Assembly: GCA_019188255.1 (NCBI GenBank)
Contig: JAETXT010000006.1
Coordinates: forward strand, 1,488,001 to 1,552,000
DNA from: Verticillium longisporum
Taxonomy: Eukaryota > Ascomycota > Sordariomycetes > Glomerellales > Plectosphaerellaceae
DNA: 64,000 nucleotides
Direction of reading: 5' to 3'
Within the stretch, counting starts at the first letter, position 1. Each line of letters begins with the position of its first letter. Positions 33,096-45,900 of this stretch are shown one piece after another. The notes beneath the pieces were generated by a model. It made no database searches, had not been told where the DNA came from, and saw nothing but the letters and a program-made list of their open reading frames with translations. The translations under genes and the position numbers were made by a program.

Positions 33096-36000
33096 TAACG
33101 CCCCGTCTCTCTCTTTACTTCGTCCTAAAGTATAATATAATATTTAAGTTAAAGGTCCCTATTAAGTTCTAGGTAGTTCTCTCTTAGGCTATTTAGTATT
33201 ATCTAGTCTAACGACGTCTATATATTCTAGGTTTCTATCTAGTTCTTAAATATCTATCTTAATAAGTACCTCCTATTAATTAGCTAGGGTTTCTAGGTTA
33301 GTTCTTTATTATCTAATAGCTATAGTTTAGTACTTCTATATATCTTTCTTCTCGTCTTAGTTCTACTTTTTATTCTTCTATTATTCTTATTTAATAATCT
33401 AATAGTTCTCTTCTATAGCTAATTAGCGGGTAATAGCTTATTAATATAGTTTTACTATTCTAATATTCTTCTATTCTCCTTCTTTATCTTAATTCTATTT
33501 AATTATTCTTATATTATTCTATTCTTAAATAGTAATCTAATAGGCTTCTTCTATAGCTAATTAATAGTTATTCGCTTTTTAATATAGACTTATTAATCTA
33601 TTATTCTTCGTTCTTTCCTTTCTTATTATTTAGATTCGGTAAATAGCTATTATTCTAGGGTAGCTTATTATAGGTTTTTAATATATCTATAAGAGGATTT
33701 TCTAATTATTATTTCTATCTTTTCTTCTTCTTTAACGATAATAACGACGACGATAGTATTCCTCCCCTCTTTAATATTACTTTTATATCTTTTATAGTAA
33801 TCCCTTAGCAATTAGCTATTATATAGTTACTAATTAAATATAGTTCTTAGATCGATTCCGGTTTTCTAATTCTTCGATAAGAATAATTTATAAATCTATT
33901 AATATCTACCTATTAATTACCTATTAATTAAAAGTAATAGTATTATTATTTAAATAATTTCCTATTTATAAGTTACTTTTAACGTTTCCCCTACGGTTTA
34001 ATAGCTAATTAGCTATAGAATAATAGCTCCTCTTCCTCCTAACCCTTACTAGGAGCCCGGATAAGCGTACTCCGCTAGAGACCTACTATACCTCCGCTAT
34101 TACGATTATATATATAAGTAGTTTAATCCCGCTATAAGTAAGGAGTACCCTTATTATAAGGAGGACGTTAGTAAATTAGCTACTATCTAATAATTAATTA
34201 TCGGCTAATCGTTTACGTAGCTAGTTCCGCTAAATACTCCTATTATAGAGTAGCCTAGGGAGGTAAGCTATACTTTACTATAAATTGCCCCCCTTTTATT
34301 CCCCTATTATCTAGTAGCTAATCCCCTATAGGTGCCTATTAAGTACTAGGCCGCTATATACGCCCTTAAGTTAGCTACTAAGGCTATAGCTAAGAATAGC
34401 TATACTAGTATCTTTAAAGTAAATAATACCTACTTATTAGATACCTATTATTCGGGTATTAATAGATTTCTTTTAATTAATTTCGATATAGCTAAGACCG
34501 CTAGCTAGAAGGCCCTCTAAAAGGGTAAAAACGATAAAGCGCTAAGCGCTAAGAAGCGTACTATTACCGATTAATAGAAGGCTAGCGAATACTCTACTTA
34601 CTACTTCGCTACCGCTAATCGTCTCGCCTAGGCCGCTAAGCGCTCTACTACCGCTACCGAGGTCTCCGCCGTTGCCCTATAATAGATTGCCGGTTCTCTC
34701 GCTAAGCTAGTTACTATCTAGTCCGAGATCTAGGAGAATTATACCCTAATCGTAAATCGCTTATTAATTACTTACTATTTACTTATTAATAATCTATTAG
34801 AATTATAATACTCTTATTAGCGCTATTAATAATAAAGAGGATAACGAGAACTAAGAAGGTAATAATAAAGTAGCGGCTTAAGAACCGCTAATAGTCTACT
34901 AATACTCCCCTATTACTTAGTTTTTTCTTTTACTTTTTTTTTATTATTATTATTCTCCTTTAAGAGTAGGGCCGGGGGCTAGACTACCCCTTAAATACTA
35001 ATTAGGTTACTATTAATCCGCTATTATTCTTTCTTATAATTATTTATATATCTTAACGAGGTCGTCTACTACGTTTTACTATAGTTCCTATAAATTCTCG
35101 CTTTCTAGGTATCCTTCCTACTTAATAAGGTACTATCGATTACGTAGTAGTCCCCTATAGTTTACTATTCTCTCGACTATATATACGTCTTCTATTCCTA
35201 TAGCTAATAGTACTTTATTAACCTATAGCTAAGGTAGTAATTAATTTTCTCTACCTTTCTAATTTTCTAAGTATAATATATAGAATACGTTATATACTTT
35301 ATAGCTAGGGGGTAGCTATAGCCTATATATTAGACTATAGCTATTTATCTTCTTAGTAATTCTAAATAGTCCGAGGTATTTATCGGATAGCTTCTTACTA
35401 GGTCTCTACTATTTAATCGTTCTCGTAGAGAAGAGAACTAGGTCTCCTACTTTATATTCTTTCCGAATTCTTCCTTAATTATAATAGCGGGCCTAATATC
35501 TACTACTAGTCTCTAAGAGTTTACGGATTATCTTTCTCTTAGTTATCTACTAGGCTATTTATAGTTCTACTATCTCTAAGTTCCTTTATCGTTATATAGC
35601 TCGGCCTAGGTCCCCTAGTCCGGCTAGGTTATATCCTATTAATACTTCTATTAGTAATTATTAGATTATTATATAGAATAATATATTATATACGAATTCC
35701 GCTATAGGGAGTAGGGAAATCTAGTCCGTTTATTTATAGTTATAGAATACTCTAAGGTAGTATTCTAGGTTCTAATTCTATCGTTTTATTTAGCCGTCGG
35801 TCTATAAGTAGAAGGCTATTAAGAGTCGTCTCTTTATTCCTATTATTTTATATAAAGTTATCTAAAACTTATTAATAAATAGTAATCCTCTATCCGAGAT
35901 TATACCTTTTAGGAGGCTATATCTCTTAAATACGTAGTCCTATAGTATAGTTACTAGACTAGCTACTATAAGTCTATTATTAATTAGTATATATATAATA

Positions 36001-39000
36001 TACTTTATAAAGCGGTCTACGATAACTAGTATAGTATCTTATTTACCGACTTTAGGGAGTCCTATAATAAAGTCTATAGATATTTCCTTAAAGGGACTAT
36101 TAAATAGTAATAGGCTATTTAATTAGCTATATAGCTTATAATATCGGGGTTTTATTATCTAATATATTAAGTATATAGGGATATATTCCTTAATATCTTT
36201 AATTAAGTTATTCTAGAAGTATATATTTTTAAGCTAGGTAATAGTCTTCCTAACTCCTTAGTACCCCGCTATTAAGCTATTATAGGCTTATTATAGGATT
36301 TCGTTTCTAAGGGCCTTATCCTATAGAATAAAGATCTTATTCTTAAAGGTTAATAGGCTATTTACTTCTATTTATTAGTCGGGTAGCCTTTACTCCTTTC
36401 TTACTTTATAGAAGGTATTATTTCCCTAGGCTTCTAGGATAGCTTCTTTAATAGGTCTATTATCTAGCTATTAGTCTATCGTAGTAATAGCCCCGACGAT
36501 ATTAAGGAATCGTTTTATCTATAATAGTAGGTAATATACCCTCGCCTACTCCTATTCTCCTTAACTTAGCTTATAATCGGGCCTCCTAGAAAGGCTATCC
36601 GCTAGGTTCCTATTACCTACTCGGTATTCGATAATAAAGTCGAACTCTAATAGCGCTTATAACTATCTTCCCTATCGTCCTAAGATCTTCGGCTTTTCTA
36701 TAAGATATTTATAATTAAAGTAGTCCATTAGGACCTTAACTATTAATCTACTATAAGTAAAGTATTATCTCTATATCTTAAAAGACTCTATAATCGCTAT
36801 TATTTCTGCTTCTAGTATATCGTATCGTAGCTCTATACCTTTAAGCTTTTTTAAAAAGTATATAACCGGTTTCTAATAGCTATTCTCTAATTAAGATAGG
36901 ATTACTCTAATTGCGAAGTTTAATATGTCGGGCTTAATTCTCGTTTTCAATCTATTATCGAAGTACTAGAGGATAGGAGCCCTCGTAAATATAAACTTTA
37001 GTTTTTAGAAGGCTATTAGGTTAATAGTATTTAGCTAGAAGTCTACTATTAGTTATTTAGTATTCTTATTAGTTAAGGGGGCCGCGATTTTCGAGTAGTT
37101 CTTAATAAAATGCCTATAAAAGCCCGTAAACCTAAGGAATCCTTAGAGGTCTTTTAAGGATCGGGGGGTCGGCTAGTCCCTTATTATAGTAATTCGTTCT
37201 TCTATAACGTATATATTTATAAAGGAGATTATAAACCCTAGAAACTCTATTATTATTATATTAAAGTTATATTTTTCTAGATTTATATAGAGGTTCTATT
37301 CTCGAAGTCTTCTAAATACTATTCTAGTATTCCGCTAATATTCTTCTAATATTATTAAGTATATTAAGATATCGTTTATATAAATAATATATATTATATC
37401 TACGAGGCCGGCTAGTACTTTATTAATATATACTTAGAAGGTAGCTAGTACGTTTATAAGGCTAAATAGTATAATAAGGTATTCGAAATAGCTATAACGT
37501 TATTTTATTCTAAATACCGTTTTCTATTTATCCCCTATTTTAATATATAGTTAATAATAAGTATCTTTTAAGTCTAATTTCGTAAATAACCTAGCTATTA
37601 TTAACTAATTAAGTAGCTCGTAGATAAATAGGAGGGTAATATAGTCTTTCTTTATAATCTTATTAAATCCCCTATAGTCGATAGATATCCTAAGCTTACT
37701 ACCCTTCTTTAGGATAAATAGTATAGGGGTACTAGTAGGGCTAGTAGAGTATCTAATCTATCCCTTTTTTAATAAATCGTTTACGTATTCCTTTAATATT
37801 TCTAATTCCTTTTCTACTAGGGCGTAGATAGGTCCGAAGGGTAGTTTCTTTCTATCCTCGAGTTCTATCGAATAATCCTATTAGTAATATTATAGTAGGG
37901 TTATTACTTATTTAATATCGAATATATCCCTAAACTCGTAGTATTCCGCTAGGACTATAGCGGGTAGCTCGTTTCTCTTATTATACTCCTATAGGGGTAC
38001 TATAGGGGGAGCTTATATATTCTATAATATAATTAAGGCTATTATTAGGGATTAATAGATTACGCTCCTAATTTATTTTCTTATTAATATAATTCTAATA
38101 CCTTATTTCCTAATAGGGTATCTCTAATAGCCCCGTAATTAGTTGTTTATCGGCTATACCTAGGCTAGCTAGGGTCTTCCTAAGATAACGTTATACCCGT
38201 TTATAATATTATCTACTATTATATACTCTATTATTATTATACGCTTTATCCTAGGGTTATCCGTTACTTAGCTAGTAATCCTCTTTTCGCTATAGGTACT
38301 TATCTCCCTATTTCGGAATACTCTACCTAGCTTGCCCTACTTTTCCCCTAGCTATTCTCCGGCTTCCCTTAGGAAGTCGCTATTAATAATATTAATATTA
38401 GCTCCTCTATCTAGTATTGCCTCTCCCTTAACCTAACTATTATTAATATATAATTTAATAATTACTTCGTATTATTTTAGTTTTAGGAGTAGCGGTTCTT
38501 CCTATTAGGGGTCTCCTATTATTCTTCCCTTAAGCGGTTCGCGGTTTACTACCGAGTATTACTTATACGATTTATATATATAGCTTTATTTTCCGTAATT
38601 TATATACGATGCCTCTAGGTAGTTATTAATATAATATCTATATTTATTATAATTATAGTACCTAACGTCGTCTAGGGCCTCGGGCCTTCTTTTATCTATC
38701 TACTACTATTCTATTATTAGCCTATAAAGTATAATAGATTAATTCAGCTAGCTATTTAGTTTTCGGTCGTCTCTTCTTTATAGTTACTTATTAGCTATTC
38801 TTTTATAGGTCTTATTTTAGGTCTATTATAGGTTATCTCGGCTTCTCTCCTTATTATCCTAGTATTATTTTAGGCTTCTCTTAGTCTATAATAGGGTCTC
38901 CGCCCTCTTAGCTACTCTATTTAGCTCTATTCTTATATAGGGAATTCCCTAGGCTATAATCTATTATATAAGATCTAGGTTAAATTTCGTAAATAAAAGC

Positions 39001-39785
39001 ATTACTTTATAGATCTATAGTAGGGGTTCGGGTAGCTCCGCTTCCAGGCTATCGTAGGTATCTATAAAGTCTTAGTATTTCTAATTAGGGGCTTAAAACC
39101 GCTAATCCCGCCTATATAGTTTAATAATTATCTAGAGTACTCGGGTATTATCGTCGTCTACGTCGCCCTTTAGCTAAGCCCCTATTACTCTCTAGGTAAC
39201 TTTATAGATAGACCCGTATTCTATCTATATATATAATATCCATCTCCGCTATAAGGTATTAATAAAGTAGTTACTTATATATACGACTTTATCGATATCT
39301 CTACGGAAACTCTTCTCGTCGAGCTAGAATCGTATATTAAGGCTAAATAAGAAGGTATTAAGTTCCGATTAGGACGTCCCTTTATATTAAATAGCTAGTA
39401 ATTATATCTTCGTAAAGGGCGTACTTTATAGTTCTTCGTAGAATATTACCCTAAATATTAATACTAGTCTTTAGTTGCTCCCGGTAATAGGCTTATTAGG
39501 TCTCCCCTTTAGAATATAGCTAGTTCTTCGTATTTCCTTTTCCTTATAAGTTTACGCTATTCTTCCTCTAATTATTAATCTAGTTCCTCGTCTATAATTA
39601 ATAGTAGGTTATCGAGTATATTATTCTCAGTATCTTATCCTTATTCTATATTAGGCCTTAATTATATTAATTCTTTAGTATTCTCTATCTACTATCCTAT
39701 AATAGCCTATCTTCTAGTACTCTATATATCTTTAGTTAATATATTATCCTAACGGTCGTCGCTCCCTAGGGGTAGATCGATTATA

Positions 39786-39999
39786 TATTAAGGAGTCTTA
39801 TATAACGAGTAAAGGGATTAACTATTAGTCTCTTAAGGGTCTCTAGGAAGATAGAATAATCGATGCCCTTCTCTAAATCTTAGTCCGTTAACCTTTCTTA
39901 TAACTATTCCCTTACTATGCTTAGTCCTCTCTTCTTAATTCCTACGATTAAATAATAGGCGATCCCCTATCGGTCTCATACCTCCCTTAGGTCCTAATA
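39786..39999 (-). repeat. LTR, right copy (214 bp)
   Basis: Same length and termini as the left LTR. Because the coding strand is minus, this is the element's own 5' LTR. Confidence 0.92.
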
Positions 40000-41033
40000 C
40001 ATCGGCACCCAGGGCTTTCGCATCTTCAAGTTGTGCATCGGAAATATCCAGCCCGATAACTTTGAGCCCCATTGCTTTGGCGTACTGTACAGCTTTTATT
40101 CGGATAGAGCGTTAGAATTCACTTTGAAAGCACTCGTTTGACGCTGGAGATGACATACCCAAGTGGCCCAGACCTCCGCAGCCGATGATCGCAATCCATT
40201 GACCTCGGACGAGGTTGCAACCTTTGACGCAGTGATACGCTGAGTATTGATCGTCAATTAAGTTTCTCAGTTCACACTCGTCGTCACTTGGAAGAGCATC
40301 GAGAAGGTATCTTACACGTGATGCCAGCGCAGAAGAGTGGCGCGGCGGTGGCCATATCCATTCCGTCAGGCAACGCCATAGCATTTCGATAATCCGTGAC
40401 AGAATATTCTGCAAAATGGCCAGCAGTTTGAAACCCGTGCAGCCTTTGAGTACCCTTGTCGCAGAAGAGGTTGTGGACTTGGCAACCCTCGCACTCATCT
40501 ACAAAGGTCGAGGTCAGCTCTGATGCGATCTGATCGTCCGGGTCTCACACGTACAGCAGGCAGAACTGCAACCAAGGCATCCGACCTTGTCGCCGATTTC
40601 GAACCCCCGAAAATTCTTGCCCATTGCTACAATGGTGCCAGTGTTCTCGTGTCCGATGGTCATCGTATTCGTTGGGGGCTTCTCGGCCGTGTGCCCCCAA
40701 AGGAGCATCTAAGAGGTTGACAATATCGTGAGTTATGCGCTGACGACCGAGAAGAAGTGCATCGTGTCTTGGCACCCTTGCGGAAACAAGAGCTCAATTA
40801 TAGAAAAGAACCTACAAGATCCGAATGGCACAATGTGGCGCAAGCTGTTTTCATCAAGATTTCGTTGTCATCACATCTCGGGATCGGAACCTCATTGACC
40901 TCCACCTTATTCTTGGTCTACACCAGTTATGTTAGGACCAAGGCGCTTGCATGGCTATGAAGAAGCCGCATGTCTATGCACGTACCGTGTTGTATTGTGC
41001 TGCCAGCATCGTCTCAGTCGGAAGGGAACCCAT

Positions 41034-41780
41034 GGTGGCGTGTGAATCTGGAGGAGGAGGTTGTACGTTTCAAGGGTGCTGTCTGCGGTTTTGGGATCGA
41101 CGTCAGGGTAAATACAATAAAGACGAGGAACTGAGAGGCAGAATATTCAAGACAGAGAACTGACTTGATTTCGGGTGCTTCGGAAACCGCGAACTGTCTT
41201 ATTTAGCTGTTTTGCTAAGGCGTCCTTGACGTCTCTCCGAACCCAGATACTCAGATACTTGAAAACAATTCGTCTGGGGAGCTGTCCACTAATTTCCCTA
41301 TAGCCTAAAAGAAGCCAAAGCCTAAGACAGTCTTGAATACCCCGCGTTTCGGCTTTCAAGAACTACCTTATAGATTGTCGATATACCTTAGAAGCATATA
41401 ATAGCGCTGCCGTCAATTCAATTCTATTAATTTAAATAGTTAAATAACTAATTAAATCACTCTAATTTTATAATTTAAATAGTTAAATAGCCCTATATAG
41501 ATTAATAACTATTTAAATACTATTAAGTTATATAAAAATCTTAGGATTTCTATATTCTAGTATATTATATAATTAAAAGACGGAGTTATATACTAATTTA
41601 AGCTTTAAGCTTATATATAATAGTAACTAGGGTAGGATTCGAACTTATACTTTCTATTAAAAATACTAGATATTATACTACTAGACTATATAATCTTATT
41701 ATATTAAGAGCGCTTTAATAGTAATACTAAGAAGGCTTTATAGCTAATTAATCCTATTCTCTAAAATATTATATAGATAT
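41034..41780. other. ADH upstream region grading into AT-rich DNA
   Basis: Bases 41034 to about 41380 are GC-balanced and represent the alcohol dehydrogenase promoter side. From about 41400 the sequence becomes AT-rich with CA/TG loss. An 18-bp AATTTAAATAGTTAAATA direct repeat occurs near 41430 and 41473. No gene is seen. Confidence 0.5.
41622..41695 (-). tRNA. Degraded tRNA-like sequence (pseudogene or SINE head)
   Basis: On the minus strand an A-box-like TAGTCTAGTAG is followed about 40 nt later by a B-box-like AGTTCGAATCC. Both deviate from consensus only by changes RIP would make. The T-arm side CCTAC is present, but the acceptor stem halves do not pair. It could be a tRNA pseudogene or a tRNA-derived element. 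No anticodon is claimed. Confidence 0.35.
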
Positions 41781-41783
41781 TGA

Positions 41784-42000
41784 AACTAGGCAGGGCAAAA
41801 AGGTATAGCTTAGTAATAAGGTAATAAGGAGTAGCTAATTAGGGAAATAGATATTAGCTAGACTTATTATAAGGACCCCTAAGGGATAGATATTATTAAT
41901 CCTATACTATACGTTTAAGGATCTATATTTTCCTAGAATAACTACTTTATTACCCTAATCTAATAAAGTCCTTACTAGCCCTACTTTAATTAATACTCTG
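41784..42000 (+). repeat. Left arm of a ~220-bp inverted repeat
   Basis: From TTGAAACTAGG onward this stretch matches the reverse complement of about 50170-50395 along its whole length, with scattered transitions. Shared blocks include GGTATAGCTTAGTAATAA and GGAGTAGCTAATTA. It may be an LTR or terminal repeat of another RIP-degraded family. Confidence 0.65.
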
Positions 42001-42419
42001 AGGCGGATTATCTCTCTTATATACTATTAATATAATCTATTAGCCTAATTAGACCCCTTAAACGAAATTAGATTTAATCTTAATATAAAGGATTTATTAA
42101 AAAGACTTAAATAGAGAATAATAGCTAGACTATTAAACGAATACTATTATAAGAGAAGTAAATAGGGTTATAGAATAGAATAGATAAGCTAATAAGTACG
42201 ATTAGATAATAACGATAGACCGATTAGGGTAATAGACGAGGTTGCTAGTCTAGAAGGGTATAAGGAAGCCTATAAAACTTCTACTTATTACTAATTAAGT
42301 AGAATCTAATAATATCGTAGGCTTTAGCTTTAGGTTCTATTAATTAAGGGTAGAAAGGAAGTTATTTTATCTTGCTTAATTTAATAATAGCTAATTACTA
42401 ATTAATATTATAATTTTAT

Positions 42420-42670
42420 AAATATATAAGATTTATAAATAATATATATAGTTAACTAGCTATATATATAATATACATAATATAAATAGTAAATAAGCTT
42501 TATATATAAATAATATATATAACCGATTAGCTATATATATAGTATAAATAATATAAATAATAGATAAGCTTTATATATAAATACTATATATCGCTAACTA
42601 GATATATATATAATATAAATAATATAAATAGTAGATAAGCTTTATATATAAATAATATATATAGTTAATT
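42420..42670. repeat. AT-rich tandem array, ~65-70-bp unit, about 3.5 copies
   Basis: Successive units share GATAAGCTTTATATATAAAT followed by alternating TA sequence and a GTTAACTAG-like segment. The array ends directly at the left LTR of the copia element. Confidence 0.65.
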
Positions 42671-42678
42671 AATTATAT

Positions 42679-42912
42679 TATTAAACTAATATTAGGGGAT
42701 TACTTAGATTAGTAATTACTATATAGGATTTACTAATATAGTAATTACTAGGGCTAGGATTTATAGCTCTTAAGAGTATATAATTTATAGCTTATATAAT
42801 TAGTAAATTAAATAGGTATATTTAATTTATATAAATAGTAGTAATTTAGAGAGATAGTATTAATAATTATTATAAATCTTATATTACCTATTCTACCTAT
42901 TTAGAGCTCTTA
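42679..42912 (+). repeat. Copia LTR, left copy (234 bp)
   Basis: Starts TATTAAACTAATATTA and ends AGAGCTCTTA. It aligns end to end with the right copy, with mostly G/A and C/T differences. Confidence 0.82.
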
Positions 42913-45900
42913 GGTATAATTAAAGTAATAAATTAGGGTTTATATAAATAATAAAGCCCTCTTAATACTAATTAATATTATATTTAATATAATATAGAAT
43001 AGCTAGAACTAGAGAAGTTAAGATCGATCCTATAAATAGTAAATTTACTATATATAAGCTTATCGATTACGCTTTATAAGTAATTATAAGAGTACTATTT
43101 ACTTTAAGTATTTTAGGACTCTTATAAGAGCTTAGTAATAGAGAAACCCTCTATTATATAATCTATAGGAATACTATCTATTTCGAGTATCTTAGGACTC
43201 CTACGCTTAAGATTACTACCTAGGCTATATTACTAGCTATTAACCCTAATAAACGAAGCTCTATAGAATAGTTAATTAATTATACTAAAGCTTTAATAAA
43301 ATTAATAATAATAAGCTCCTCGGATTATAATAATAGCTCTATAATAGAGCTAGAGAATATTAAAAAGATATAATAGGAGTTTAATAGTATTCTAAAAGAA
43401 CTTAATATATTATATTTAATATAGGAGGTTAGGAAGAGTCTCGATATTAATTTTATTATTAATAGAATAGAATTATAATTCCCTAAATTACTAAATTCGG
43501 TATTTATAGATCTTAAGAGCGCTTAGATCCTTAAAATAATAAATATATATAGGATTATAAAGGGAGTTTACTTTTTAGAAGTATTTATTGAAGATTTCTA
43601 GGGCTAGATCGAAGAGGACTTTAACTCCTATAATATAACGATTATTTAAGCGCTAAAAGTATATCTAATAGAGCGTAGGATCCCTCTTCTAGGAGTAATA
43701 AATACTAAAACGTTAAAGAGATTAATATTAATACTCTTATAAGAGGAAATATTTAATATAATAGAATCGATTATTATTAATTAGGATTTAATATTCTAAA
43801 GAGTAGAGGAATAGGGAGATTAATAGGACGATAAATAATAATTTATAGGGAATATTTAGCTATCCTAAATCCGAAAACTATAAATAAGGAGGATAGATCC
43901 TTAATAGCCTTTAATTCTAGGGTTATTTAATTAATAGAATAAATAATCTAATTAATAAGAGATTATACTTTAATTATAAAGAAATAAGATTCTATTTCCG
44001 AATAATACTTAGAAACTATTAGCTTAATATTATATTCTATTATTATATAAATTAATAAATTTATTAATTAATAGAGCTATAATTAAGTAATTTATATTAT
44101 TCTAGAATAAAGAAAGTAACTATTCTAGGGAAATATATAATATCCTTAATAATAAAATATATATCTTTATAAATATTTATAAATTATTATAAATCTATTA
44201 TATATAGCTCTATATATTCTTCCTAAATATACTTTTAAAATATATATAAACTTTCTTCCTAGAATATATAAATTAGAGTATAGGATTCTATTAAATATAT
44301 TTAATAATTAAATAATAATTTAATTTAGAGATTAATAGAATATAATATTATATAAATTAGAGCTCGATAACGTTCTATTCTATAATAATAGAAGCTAATA
44401 ATATAGGAAAACTATAAATAGAAGTTCTCTAGATCTTTCTAGATAAGCTTTAATAATATTAGAGAATACTTAGCTTTATATTTAGGGAAGAGATTTATCT
44501 TTATATGAATACTCTAAGAATAGTTTAAAGCATTCTAGAGCTAAAGATTATATTAATAAGATTAAAACGATCTTTTAATATATTATCTATATAGCTTAAG
44601 AGTATATTAAAAGTAGAGGAAAATATTAGAACGTTTAGGTATTTCTATATTAATAGACGTTATAGGAGCGGATATTACTAAGCTAATAGAAGAGGAGATT
44701 ATAGAGAATAATTAATATATAGAATTAATAATTATTAATTATTTAGAATTCGTAAATATTAAATATATTCTAAATTAGATTATAGATTAATAAAGTATTC
44801 TCTTAAAGAGTAATAATGCTCGAAAGAGTAATAGAAATATATATAGGAAGCATATAAGGATTAATAGAAGGGATATTATTAATTTCTAATAATAATAGAA
44901 TTTATTAAAAGCTTAGAATTAGATAATTCTATTTCTAATAAGCTAGGAGTAGATAATACTTTTAAATCTAATCCTAAAAGCGAATTAATAAATACTTATA
45001 TTATATATTTCCTAGTAAATAAGTTATTCTAATATAGAATTAAAGGGAATAATCCGAAGGTTAAAATAATAGCTTTAATAGAATAGCTCTTTATTTAATA
45101 TTAGATTAATAATACTTCTATTTAATATAGTATTATCCCTAATATAAATATAGTATTAATTTCGATTGTAGGAGCTTTATAAATAAAGGCCCTAATAGCT
45201 CTAATATTAAACTTAATAATTAATAAATAGGGAATAAAGGCTAGAATAAGATTTAGAATAGGAAACCCTATATCTATAATAGAGGAGATTACTATTCTAA
45301 TATTAATTAGGAAAATTACGTTCTATATCGTCCTAATAGATACTTTATTCCTACTTTATATTAAGGATATAGACGATCTTAGAATTTATTTAAGTAATAT
45401 ATATAATAAGCTAGTAAAGTATATTAAGGAGGTCTAGGAGTATATACTAATTTTTTATAAATAGGGCTATTTATAGTTCTTCTTAGATACGAAGACTTAT
45501 ATTAGCTCTAGGATTATATATATAATAGGGATAGAGAGCGATAGAATAGCGTTTCTAATAGAAGTAGAGCTCCGATATATTTATAAATAATTTAGTTATT
45601 TATTTATAGAGAAGCTATAGAACCTATTCTAGAGAGTAAACTATAATATAAATTAGGACGCTCTAGAGCTAATAAACCGCTTCTATTATTATTATTAAAT
45701 TAAAGGGAAGTCTTTATAATACTTTAAATTTATTCTAAAGTTAAATATTAATTTTAATTATAAGATTTTAATTAATATTATATATTTAGATAGAAAGCTT
45801 ATTCTTTATATAATCGATATAAATATAGGATTCTAATCTATAATTTTTATTCCTAATTTTATAGCTTATATAATATAGGAAGCTTTTAAAAAATATTAAT

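Larger units (their letters stand above)
32882..39999 (-). mobile_element. Complete Ty3/gypsy LTR retrotransposon, 7118 bp, RIP-degraded
   Basis: LTRs of 214 bp bound the element and a 5-bp duplication CATCG flanks it. The coding strand is minus. Reading through stops, the order from right to left is gag with a zinc-knuckle remnant near 38618-38660, a protease remnant (D-R-G-A at 38397-38414), and reverse transcriptase at about 37370-37740. In the RT the blocks ILKKGSKLRISIDYRG, FTKLDLKDTY and YINDILIY are recognisable; YINDIL corresponds to the usual YLDDIL. RNase H and integrase remnants are expected at about 35.6-36.9 kb. Dense TA and the lack of CA/TG show RIP. There are no usable reading frames, so the copy is inactive. 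Confidence 0.93.
32410..41033 (-). pseudogene. Zinc-type alcohol dehydrogenase (MDR family), 351 codons, split by a gypsy insertion
   Basis: Cytosolic NAD(P)-dependent alcohol/aldehyde oxidoreductase of the AdhP type. Exons are 41033-40986, 40917-40816, 40708-40555, 40498-40316, 40239-40159, exon 6 as 40092-40000 joined to 32876-32747, and 32674-32410. Ignoring the insertion all junctions stay in frame, 1056 nt in total. Visible features are the catalytic zinc motif CHSDL, the following GHENTG, a structural-zinc cysteine group (ACYECEGC...C), the nucleotide-binding [17 protein letters not shown] and the C-terminal EAGKQAGRLGIVF. A 7.1 kb LTR element sits in exon 6 right after the GAD of ALGAD, flanked by CATCG duplications (32877-32881 and 40000-40004). 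Neither half shows nonsense or obvious RIP damage, so the insertion is the only visible lesion. Confidence 0.92.

Noticed and set aside
42420..42670. Possible CRISPR-like array
   Set aside because: The units are contiguous AT-rich tandem repeats without spacers, in a eukaryotic genome.
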